Assembly (NCBI GenBank): GCA_910576205.1 | Contig: CAJTHL010000014.1 | Span: forward strand, 85,819 to 149,818 | Length of the DNA: 64,000 bases | Reading direction: 5' to 3' | Source: Clostridia bacterium | Lineage (GTDB): Bacteria; Bacillota; Clostridia; Lachnospirales; Lachnospiraceae | In this document: positions 54,287-61,470 of the stretch, piece by piece | Layout: each line of letters opens with the position of its first letter | Position numbering within the stretch: position 1 is the first letter of the stretch | Notes under the pieces: generated by a model | Seen by the model: only the letters and a program-made list of their open reading frames with translations | The model's database searches: none | What the model was told of the DNA's origin: nothing | Program-made: the position numbers and the translations under genes

Positions 54287-54315
54287 ATTATATATAATAC
54301 CAGGATTTTTGTCAA
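54287..54315 (-). promoter_or_regulatory. Perfect-consensus promoter inside the invertible segment, now facing left
   Basis: On the minus strand TTGACA (plus 54310-54315), 17-bp spacer, TATAAT (plus 54287-54292). No gene lies in its present direction before the bidirectional terminator at 54191-54235. After inversion it would read into the TnpB-like operon. Confidence 0.85.
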
Positions 54316-54502
54316 TCGTTTTTAGACTTCAGAAATTTTCTCTTGCAAAACATCCAAAACAGAAAAACATCACTGCCAAAATATCCTTTATAGTATTCTT
54401 ATCGGCACTCTCACGCCATTTCTTAATACATCAGAAAAAATTTCTGGTTAAAGAAATATCTGATTGCCGTCAAAATTACAGTCAAAAAGGAGGAATACGG
54501 TA

Positions 54503-55627
54503 ATGTCAAGAACAGGAGAAAATATCTACAAGAGAAAGGACGGGCGCTGGGAAGGACGCTATATTAAGGAACGGGTGGACGGAAAGGCAAAGTACGGCGC
54601 TGTCTATGCCAGAACCTACCGGGATGTGAAGCGAAAACTGGACATTGCCAGAAAGGAACATGCAAAACAGAAAGAAATCACGGTAAAAGCAGGAAAAGTC
54701 GCAGACATTGGAAACAGATGGCTTTCTGAAGCTTCCCTATTTCTGAAGACATCTTCTATTAATAAGTATGAGGATCTTCTACGCTGCTATATTTTACCGG
54801 AATTTGGGGAGAACGATCTGCTGGAGATCACAAACCAGCGGCTTATAAACTTTGCCAACGGCCTGTTGTTGAACGGCGGGGCAAAAAACCAGGGACTTAC
54901 TCCGGCAACTGTGGCGGAAATCCTGTCTGCCATGAATGGGATCCGGGTTTATGCCATGAAAAAGGACTATGCTGTGGCCTTTTCAACAAAATGCGTCCGC
55001 TTGAAAAAGGAACAGGGAGATATCCGGGTATTTAGTCTGGAAGAGGAAAAGCAGCTTATTGGCTACCTGCATGAACATATGGATTTTTGTGCTCTTGGCA
55101 TTTTGCTCTGCCTGTTTACGGGAATACGGATCGGGGAATTATGCGCCATGAAATGGGATGATATCAGTCTGACAGAACAGAAAATGTTTGTGGGAAAGAC
55201 CATGCAGCGGCTTAGGGTAAATACAGCGGGAGGAAACAAGACAGAAGTAAAAATCCTTACGCCTAAAAGCGCCTGTTCCATCCGCATAGTTCCGCTTCCG
55301 GATATTATCATGGAGCTTTTGGAAAAGTTTTACATACCGGGAGCATTCCTTTTAACGGGAAACAATAACAGATTCGTAGAGCCGAGAACCATGCAGAACC
55401 GTTTCAAAAAAATTGTGGCAGCCTGCGGACTCCAGGATGCAAATTTTCATGCCATCCGCCACACATTTGCCACCAGATGCATTGAGCTGGGATTTGACGT
55501 AAAAAGTCTCAGCGAGATTCTGGGACATGCCAGCGTGACGATTACCATGAACCGGTATGTGCATCCAAGCATGGCTCTCAAAAGGGAAAACATGAACCGC
55601 TTTTCAAATCTATTTGCCGTCACATAA
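54503..55627 (+). CDS. Tyrosine recombinase (site-specific integrase family)
   Basis: 374 aa from ATG 54503 with Shine-Dalgarno AAGGAGGAAT; codons before it are not part of the family. N-terminal AP2-like arm-binding motif (GENIYKRKDGRWEGRY), SAM-like core-binding domain (about 65-165), and catalytic domain. Catalytic residues: R209 (TGIRIGEL), K255, H316 and R319 (HAIRHTFATR), H342 (LGHASV) and Y352 (MNRYVHPS). All are present, so it should be active. It lies within 16-bp inverted repeats, so it most likely inverts its own segment. No excisionase, phage or conjugation genes are nearby. Its own promoter is not clear. Confidence 0.93.
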   Translation: MSRTGENIYKRKDGRWEGRYIKERVDGKAKYGAVYARTYRDVKRKLDIARKEHAKQKEITVKAGKVADIGNRWLSEASLFLKTSSINKYEDLLRCYILPEFGENDLLEITNQRLINFANGLLLNGGAKNQGLTPATVAEILSAMNGIRVYAMKKDYAVAFSTKCVRLKKEQGDIRVFSLEEEKQLIGYLHEHMDFCALGILLCLFTGIRIGELCAMKWDDISLTEQKMFVGKTMQRLRVNTAGGNKTEVKILTPKSACSIRIVPLPDIIMELLEKFYIPGAFLLTGNNNRFVEPRTMQNRFKKIVAACGLQDANFHAIRHTFATRCIELGFDVKSLSEILGHASVTITMNRYVHPSMALKRENMNRFSNLFAVT

Positions 55628-55678
55628 ATGGTCTTAGGAAGGCAAAAAGCCTGGAAATTCCCCGGTCCTTAAGCAGGA

Positions 55679-55694
55679 TTCGCAGAATCATCTA
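55679..55694 (-). repeat. Right inverted repeat of the invertible segment
   Basis: Reads TTCGCAGAATCATCTA on the plus strand, the exact reverse complement of 54243-54258. It lies 52 bp past the recombinase stop and 62 bp before the TnpB-like start. A short dyad CCGGTAT-AGGGA-ATACCGG (55713-55731) follows it. Confidence 0.85.
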
Positions 55695-55756
55695 TTCTAC
55701 GAAACTTTGAAGCCGGTATAGGGAATACCGGAAAAGTCTTTAAGGATATTGAAAAC

Positions 55757-57109
55757 ATGGCAAAAACGGAAGGCTCACCGGACAAAATATGTAAAACCGT
55801 TCACCAGTACAGTAAGGGCACGGTTTCCGCCGGGGATATGGAAAAATTGCAGGAAATCGCCCGGGACTGTCAGAAGGTGAGGAATTATGTGTATACCCGC
55901 TATAGCGGCATAGGGAGTCTGGGGAAACTGTATCCTGGTTATACCATCCAGAATGAGATGACAAAAGACGGGCTCAGACAGGAGCTGGGACTTCCTTCCG
56001 TATATTTTTATCTGGCCATGTTTGACGCGCTTAAGGATATCAAAAGCCAATGGACGCGGACAAAAAACAGGGTGCTTAGGCTGGTAGGACAGAATGATGG
56101 ATTTTCGGAGGAGGAGAAGCATTACCTCCGCTTCCTCCTGGGAGTTGGCAATGCCTTTGAAGCAGTATTGAATCAGAGGCAGCCGGAACTGCCAGGGGAA
56201 ATTAAGAGGCAGTATGATTTTTTATCCGAAAGGGTGGATGCCGGAAAACTGAACCGGTATCTGTGCAGGCAGGTGAGAAAGTATCACGGAAAGCAGAAAA
56301 AGCCACACACAGAGGTCACTGATGGATTTTCCGTGGCAGAGCGGGCATACCGCTACGGGGAGAAAGATGGTGCACAGGGCATTTATCTCTCCACAAAAGA
56401 AAACCGGAAGCGGGTTTTTGTGCCGCTGACGGACGGGAACCGCTATCAAAGCCAGCTTTATGTGAGATTGTATCCCCAGGAGGGGCGTGTGGAAATGGAT
56501 GTGCCGGTTTATGTGACGGTACATATCCACACAGATTATTCCAATGTGGTGGGTGTTTCCATGGGCATGTACGCCATGCTGACTACCCACAACGGGCATG
56601 TCTACGGGCCGGATCTTGGAGATTACCAGGCAGAATACGCCAGCTGGATGCGGGAACAGACGCGCAAATACAGCCATAGCCGGGAAAGCAATCCTGGCAG
56701 GAAAAAGTATTCGGCCAGAAAGCGGCGGTATGTGGAGCGGATGCGCAGCTATATCAATCAGGAGCTGAACCGTTTTTTGCGGGAAGAGAAGCCCCGGACC
56801 GTCTATATGGCAAAGCTGCCCGCTGCCTGGGCAGGGGGCGTCAACCGGAAAATCAACCACAGCGTAACCATGTGGCAGAGAGGCTATATCCGGGAACGCC
56901 TGGCGCAAAAATGCAGGGAACAGGCGGTAGAGCTGGTGGAAGTCCCCGGTAAGGATATCAGCCGGGAATGCAGCGGGTGCGGCGCTTTGGGGGAAAAGAA
57001 AAACGGAATTTTCACCTGTGAGAGCTGCGGCTGCACGCTCAATGAAAAGACCAATACCGCCAGAAACGCGCGAAAGCGGGGGCTGGAAGGAAAGGTACTG
57101 CGGTCATAA
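55757..57109 (+). CDS. TnpB-like protein with all three RuvC catalytic acids replaced
   Basis: 450 aa. Overall organisation is that of IS200/IS605 TnpB: a helical N-terminal/WED-REC region (about 1-250), RuvC-like core, and zinc ribbon C405xxC408...C421xxC424. The catalytic Asp of RuvC-I (GIDLG) is Ser (VGVSMG, S268). The Glu of RuvC-II (ExL motif) is Ala (VYMAKLP, A352). The Asp of RuvC-III (DRDxNAA) is Lys (NEKTNTARNA, K431). Surrounding fold residues remain, so it is an intact frame under selection rather than a decaying transposon gene. No TnpA or transposon ends are present. TnpB uses an RNA made from sequence at its 3' end; a highly structured stretch follows here. A DNA-binding regulator guided by RNA, like known nuclease-dead TnpB repressors, is my inference. 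Confidence 0.8.
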   Translation: MAKTEGSPDKICKTVHQYSKGTVSAGDMEKLQEIARDCQKVRNYVYTRYSGIGSLGKLYPGYTIQNEMTKDGLRQELGLPSVYFYLAMFDALKDIKSQWTRTKNRVLRLVGQNDGFSEEEKHYLRFLLGVGNAFEAVLNQRQPELPGEIKRQYDFLSERVDAGKLNRYLCRQVRKYHGKQKKPHTEVTDGFSVAERAYRYGEKDGAQGIYLSTKENRKRVFVPLTDGNRYQSQLYVRLYPQEGRVEMDVPVYVTVHIHTDYSNVVGVSMGMYAMLTTHNGHVYGPDLGDYQAEYASWMREQTRKYSHSRESNPGRKKYSARKRRYVERMRSYINQELNRFLREEKPRTVYMAKLPAAWAGGVNRKINHSVTMWQRGYIRERLAQKCREQAVELVEVPGKDISRECSGCGALGEKKNGIFTCESCGCTLNEKTNTARNARKRGLEGKVLRS

Positions 57110-57128
57110 GAACAGCAATCCAGATAAA

Positions 57129-57345
57129 TTCCGGTGATGAGCCGGGATTTTACCGGAAAGGACTGGTGCGTATGTTCATGATAATACGGGGGAAGGCCGG
57201 CTTCCCCCATAAAAAGAAGGAACGGCATTAGAAGGCAGTTTCACTGCGCATTGGGTATGCCAGGACCCTGGGAACACAGGCTGGGGGGCCATATGGCCTG
57301 CGGCAGGTGATGTAGCAGGGAGCGAAGCGGGAATTTCCCGCAGCA
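57129..57345 (+). ncRNA. Candidate guide (omega/reRNA-like) RNA region after the TnpB-like gene
   Basis: No protein gene fits 57110-57495. The plus strand can form five good stems: TTCCGGT/ACCGGAA (57129-57158), GGGGGAAG/CTTCCCCC (57188-57208), GGCAT/ATGCC (57224-57261) enclosing GCAGT/ACTGC (57235-57247), palindrome GGCCATATGGCC (57287-57298) and GCGGGA/TCCCGC (57327-57341). GC falls sharply after about 57365. In TnpB loci the guide RNA scaffold ends near the element's right end and the guide follows; here that would be the bases just after 57345. Structure and position are visible; RNA and function are inferred. Confidence 0.5.
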
Positions 57346-57495
57346 TGGGGATGAGGCTTTTCATTTCTATGTCCAATATATTTTATTTTAATTATTTTGT
57401 TGAAGTTTATGATTTTATGGTATCAATGATCTGTCATCTGGTTTTTTAAACAAGGCAGGTATTGATATAGATGCACTGACAGGAGGGCTGACAAC

Positions 57496-58023
57496 GTGTC
57501 TGAACAGGAAAAAAACGGAAAAAAGGGAAAAGGGGGGAAGATTGCTTTAGCAGTGTGTCTGGTGGTGATCATCGTATTGTTGGGAGTAGTGGTATTCCTG
57601 CTATTCCGGGGGCAGGACGAGGAGGAGCCTAAGAGGCGCAATGTGGTGGTGAATGAGGATAATGTGGATGAGGTTCTTGAGAGTATTGCGGAGGATGGTT
57701 ATGTTCCTGCAGGTTACTACGAGGTTATCATGAACTCCACATGGAACTTCACAAGCGGAGACGTCCCTTCCGAAAATGCGTATGTAGAGAATGCAACTAC
57801 AAATACGAATCCCGTTTATTTCGATGTTGTGCGGCAAGACACGGGGGAGACGGTCTACGAGTCGCCGATCCTGCCAGTGGGTACCCACCTGGAGGACATC
57901 GTGCTGGACACCGTATTAGAGGCAGGTACTTATGACTGTCTGCTGACCTATCATCTTCTGGATGAGGAGGAACAGGATGTCAGTACGCTGCAGATGACCG
58001 TGCAGATCGTAATTGCACAGTAG
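57496..58023 (+). CDS. Membrane-anchored extracytoplasmic protein, function unknown
   Basis: 175 aa from GTG 57496 with Shine-Dalgarno CAGGAGGG. A Lys/Gly-rich cytoplasmic start (EKNGKKGKGGK), one membrane helix (about 15-37), an acidic stalk, and a beta-sandwich-like domain (about 70-175: NSTWNFTSGDVPSENAYVEN, AGTYDCLLTYHLLDEEEQDV). It resembles small surface proteins that I recall next to TnpB-like genes and secreted proteins in other Lachnospiraceae. It may anchor or assemble the secreted protein encoded next, 59 bp away. Confidence 0.7.
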   Translation: MSEQEKNGKKGKGGKIALAVCLVVIIVLLGVVVFLLFRGQDEEEPKRRNVVVNEDNVDEVLESIAEDGYVPAGYYEVIMNSTWNFTSGDVPSENAYVENATTNTNPVYFDVVRQDTGETVYESPILPVGTHLEDIVLDTVLEAGTYDCLLTYHLLDEEEQDVSTLQMTVQIVIAQ

Positions 58024-58082
58024 TCATCCTGGAAGTGCGGAGAAAGACCCAAGGAAGGAAAAAAATCAAGGAGGATTAAGTG

Positions 58083-59156
58083 ATGAGTAAGAAATTCAGG
58101 AAAGTTTTAGCTGCTGTCCTGGCTGCAACCATGGTATTGGGAAGCGGAGTAGTGGCGAATGCTGCAGAGGGAAGCGGATCGGGTACAGGATCATTGGATG
58201 AGGTGAAACATCCGGACGTGTTTAATGTAATCCTGCCTACAGATGCGGGAACACAGTTTAACTATATTCTGGATCCTTCAGGGGTAATTGAGGATACAGA
58301 CTTTGAGAAGTATGGTGGAACTGCATCGGCATCGTTCGTGGGTACAGGAAATATGTGGTTTGAAAACAAAAAGGCTTCAGGAAGTAATATCAGGCCATTT
58401 ACCAATGAAAGTGATCCTGTTACGGCTTATAACAGAAGTAACATAGATGTGGATATTAAGGTGACGGCAAAGCTGGCAACTCCAAGCAAAATTATAATTG
58501 CGACCAATAGTGTGGCAAATGATACTACTGCTACACCATCCATGTATCTTGCAATGAAGGCAACCGAGAACAACGCTCCAAAAGAATATCCTATCATTGT
58601 GGCTGGAGCAACAGCAACGGCTTCTATTGCGTCAGCGTCGAATTTGGCATATGAGACAAGGTATGTGAATGGCGAATATGTAAATAAGTTAACAGCTACC
58701 GCATCAGAGCTTAAAGAAGGCGATAACTTATTTGATACCTATTTCAAGAAATATGCTTTCGTTCTGACCGGCGACTGCAATAAAGGGGATTGGAGAGGTG
58801 TTACAGAAGCGCCGCCTACCGTAAGTCTGGTATGGACGATTGACAAGCCGGATACTGCAGTTGAGGGGAATGGGCCGAGTGTGACATTAACAACAGCTGG
58901 TGTTATCACTATGAGTGGTTTGACGGCAGATAAGAATTATGCACATTCTGCAGTGCTGGCATATGGTACTATGTCCGACGAGCTTGATGCTGACCCGAAC
59001 ATGGTGTGGGATGTAGATAACTGGAATGCCACGACTGGCGGAACATTATCTTTCAAACTTAATGAAGCCTGGCTGAATGCTTTACAGGGAAAGACAGCGA
59101 CCGTTACTGTTACATTGACTGATGGTTCAACTATTACCTGTACACAGCAGTTTTAA
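58083..59156 (+). CDS. Secreted surface protein, function unknown
   Basis: 357 aa from ATG 58083 (AGGAGG 9 nt upstream). Signal peptide MSKKFRKVLAAVLAATMVLG...VANA with cleavage before AEG. The mature part is rich in Thr, Ala, Ser and Asn and predicted all-beta (DVFNVILPTDAGTQFNYILD, NRSNIDVDIKVTAKL, ATVTVTLTDGSTITCTQQF). No LPXTG, S-layer or dockerin signature is seen; retention may depend on the membrane-anchored partner. Last gene of the operon, followed by a strong terminator. Surface adhesin, fibre subunit or layer protein are possible roles. Confidence 0.75.
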   Translation: MSKKFRKVLAAVLAATMVLGSGVVANAAEGSGSGTGSLDEVKHPDVFNVILPTDAGTQFNYILDPSGVIEDTDFEKYGGTASASFVGTGNMWFENKKASGSNIRPFTNESDPVTAYNRSNIDVDIKVTAKLATPSKIIIATNSVANDTTATPSMYLAMKATENNAPKEYPIIVAGATATASIASASNLAYETRYVNGEYVNKLTATASELKEGDNLFDTYFKKYAFVLTGDCNKGDWRGVTEAPPTVSLVWTIDKPDTAVEGNGPSVTLTTAGVITMSGLTADKNYAHSAVLAYGTMSDELDADPNMVWDVDNWNATTGGTLSFKLNEAWLNALQGKTATVTVTLTDGSTITCTQQF

Positions 59157-59190
59157 GTAAGCAGAAGAAATCCGGAAAGTATGGCAAGGC

Positions 59191-59222
59191 ATGGGGAGGG
59201 AGATTTTTTCCTCCCCATTTTT
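59191..59222 (+). terminator. Strong terminator of the surface-protein operon
   Basis: ATGGGGAGG (59191-59199) pairs with CCTCCCCAT (59210-59218), followed by T5 (59218-59222). Confidence 0.9.
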
Positions 59223-59267
59223 GGTGTAATTGAATTGTCTGAAAATAGATATAAGGAATGAAGGCAA

Positions 59268-60245
59268 ATGTATATAAATAATGAAATTAATTGGATCAAT
59301 GTTTGCAGAAAAAAAAGAATATATATATTTGGAGCAGGGAGAAATGGTGAAAAGCTGTTTCGCCAGCTTCAGAATGAAGAGGGCGTTCAGGTTGTTGGCG
59401 TAATTGATAATGATAAGTATGTAGTCAGAAAATGTGTAAGTGGAAATTCATGGTTTCCAAAAGCATATATTCTGGACGAATATAAAAGAATCCGTCAAAA
59501 AGATGATCTTATCATAATTTCTACTGCTATACCAGAAATAGAAAAACAACTATTGGAAGAGGAAATCTATCCTTTTATCAATCATGCACAATTAGATTTT
59601 TCTGGTATAAAAGGCACTTCGCTTTATAACGAGGACTATTTGTCTTTGCAGCTGGATTATGCAAAGGTAGACTCGGTATTGGATTGTGAATTTTTTCAGA
59701 GATATATAAAATCTACAGACAGTGTTGCTGAATTTGGTATGGGCGGCGGACTATTATTAAATAAGCTGGAGTGCGGGAAAAAAATCGGAATTGAGATAAA
59801 TGAAACAGCAAGGGAATATGCAAAACAAATAGGGATTGAGGGTGTTCCAAACCTTACAGAACTTCAAGATGGAAGTCAAGATGTGATTATATCTACACAT
59901 GCATTAGAGCATTGTCTGAATCCATATGAAATTATTTGCGGACTTAGGAAGAAGCTTGTTGATGGGGGAAAAGCAATTTTTGTGGTGCCACATGATTCGA
60001 TTCGCGATGAATATGTGAGAAGTGAGGATTGTTATCATTTGTATGAATGGAATCAGAGAAACTTAGGAAGTTTATTTAAAATGGCTGGTTACTTTATTAG
60101 GGAAGTGGGAATTAGGGAGGTTGCATGGCCAAGAGGGTGGAGAAAAATGTTTTCTGAAGAAGCAAAGGACTGGTTTGAAGCTGTGTCAGTATTGGAATCA
60201 GAGCGGATTGGATATTATAGTGTGTATGTGGTGGCTGAAAAATAA
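59268..60245 (+). CDS. Rossmann-module plus SAM-dependent methyltransferase protein
   Basis: 325 aa. N-terminal nucleotide-binding-like domain (about 12-120) with IYIFGAGRNGEKLFRQL. C-terminal class I methyltransferase (about 135-325) with AEFGMGGGLLLNKLECGKKI (SAM loop), IISTHALEHCLNPYE and KLVDGGKAIFVVPHDSI. It fits glycan or sugar methylation in surface polysaccharide or glycoprotein loci. AT-rich codons contrast with the upstream housekeeping genes, a sign of transfer. Shine-Dalgarno AAGGAATGAAGG. Confidence 0.8.
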   Translation: MYINNEINWINVCRKKRIYIFGAGRNGEKLFRQLQNEEGVQVVGVIDNDKYVVRKCVSGNSWFPKAYILDEYKRIRQKDDLIIISTAIPEIEKQLLEEEIYPFINHAQLDFSGIKGTSLYNEDYLSLQLDYAKVDSVLDCEFFQRYIKSTDSVAEFGMGGGLLLNKLECGKKIGIEINETAREYAKQIGIEGVPNLTELQDGSQDVIISTHALEHCLNPYEIICGLRKKLVDGGKAIFVVPHDSIRDEYVRSEDCYHLYEWNQRNLGSLFKMAGYFIREVGIREVAWPRGWRKMFSEEAKDWFEAVSVLESERIGYYSVYVVAEK

Positions 60246-61414
60246 TGAATAAGGAGATGGAGTTTTTAGGAAAAATTGAGGTATATTATGCGGAAGAAAA
60301 CAGCATATGGGTTTATGATGGACTTACTCTTGGTCTTTATAGGATAGATATAATTACAAAGAAAATAGAAGTGCATCTTATCCCAATGCAGATCCATAAA
60401 AATAGGGTGACACCAATTAGAGGAATTATTAGGAAGGGAAAAAATATTGTTCTAGTACCACAGTATATAAATGACGAATGGATTCTATATGAAATAGAAA
60501 ATAAACAGATAACGTATATGCATGTGTTCGACTCGCCTCACCAAATAGCATATGTTGGACAAGACAATAAGATAGCATGTTTAGTCCCTTTAAATACAAA
60601 TGAACCACTCTTTTTAATTTCATTAGGTGAATTAAAATGTATTAAAGAAATTAAAGACTGGTATGGATCAGATGCGAAAAAACATGATGTATGTGTCTGT
60701 TTTCCCACTGATTTTGAAAAAGGGTACATGTTCATTCCGATTATTCACACAAATTCTGTTTGTAGAGTAAATACTGAAGAATACAAACTTATTACAGCGG
60801 ACATACCTGCTTTCATTTTTTCTGCCAGTATAGACAGGGAATCCATATGGATATTGCCAGATAAGGGTAGATTTATATATCTAATAGACCAAAATGGAAA
60901 TATGATATTGGAAGTTAATCTGGCAAGAGAGTCTGGACTGGAATCAGAGAATTTTGTACAGATTATTGCTACAGAAAAATATGTGTTTCTTTTTCCATAT
61001 GAAGGATGTTGCCTATATGCATATAAAAAGGATGAAAAGAGAATTGTGAAAATTGATGCTAAAGCAGTTTCTTATTGGGAAAAAAATTTAGTACAGGCGC
61101 CATGTTCCTATTGGGGAGGTTATAGTAAGAATAATATTTTGCATTTGATACCAATGAGATATGGCTACGCAATGGTGGATATGATTGCACTGGAGATTGC
61201 TAATGAGAAATTAATTTGCAATGAATCATTTTCAGAAGAGGACTATTGGAGATGGCATTTATGGGCAAAAAGGAATTGTGATAAACTATTATATTCAGAG
61301 CAGGCAGATGGGGCATTAGAAAAGCTGATTTGTTTTACTAAGAGTGGCTTCATGGATATGAACAATGCAATTAAGAGAAAAATTGGGGATGCAATATGGG
61401 ATTTTTGTAAATAA
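60245..61414 (+). CDS. Unknown protein with possible beta-propeller repeats
   Basis: 389 aa, start overlapping the previous stop (TAATG). No signal peptide. Repeating blocks of about 45-50 residues with strand-turn-strand patterns (NSIWVYDGLTLGLYRIDIIT, ESIWILPDKGRFIYLIDQNG, KYVFLFPYEGCCLYAYKKDE) suggest a propeller-type fold. Cytoplasmic or scaffold function in the glycan cluster is possible. I do not recognise a family. AT-rich like its neighbour. Confidence 0.7.
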   Translation: MNKEMEFLGKIEVYYAEENSIWVYDGLTLGLYRIDIITKKIEVHLIPMQIHKNRVTPIRGIIRKGKNIVLVPQYINDEWILYEIENKQITYMHVFDSPHQIAYVGQDNKIACLVPLNTNEPLFLISLGELKCIKEIKDWYGSDAKKHDVCVCFPTDFEKGYMFIPIIHTNSVCRVNTEEYKLITADIPAFIFSASIDRESIWILPDKGRFIYLIDQNGNMILEVNLARESGLESENFVQIIATEKYVFLFPYEGCCLYAYKKDEKRIVKIDAKAVSYWEKNLVQAPCSYWGGYSKNNILHLIPMRYGYAMVDMIALEIANEKLICNESFSEEDYWRWHLWAKRNCDKLLYSEQADGALEKLICFTKSGFMDMNNAIKRKIGDAIWDFCK

Positions 61415-61470
61415 AGGGAATTAGTCATCCATAGTCCCCCGGAAATATTGGCATATGAGGAGGTTGGGTT

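Larger units (their letters stand above)
54243..55694. mobile_element. Putative invertible DNA segment carrying its recombinase and an outward promoter
   Basis: The segment is bounded by exact 16-bp inverted repeats TAGATGATTCTGCGAA (54243-54258 on plus, 55679-55694 on minus). It contains a tyrosine recombinase gene and a consensus promoter just inside the left repeat that points left. Inversion would place that promoter upstream of the TnpB-like gene at 55757, giving a leader of about 100 nt. The repeat match and promoter are read directly; inversion is inferred from this architecture, which matches known phase switches. Confidence 0.75.

Noticed and set aside
54503..55627. Reading the recombinase as the integrase of a prophage or ICE inserted at tRNA-Leu
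   Set aside because: No direct repeat of the tRNA 3' end, no phage or conjugation genes, and exact inverted repeats fit inversion better.
55757..57109. Active IS200/IS605 insertion sequence
   Set aside because: No TnpA gene, no recognisable element ends, and the nuclease residues are missing.
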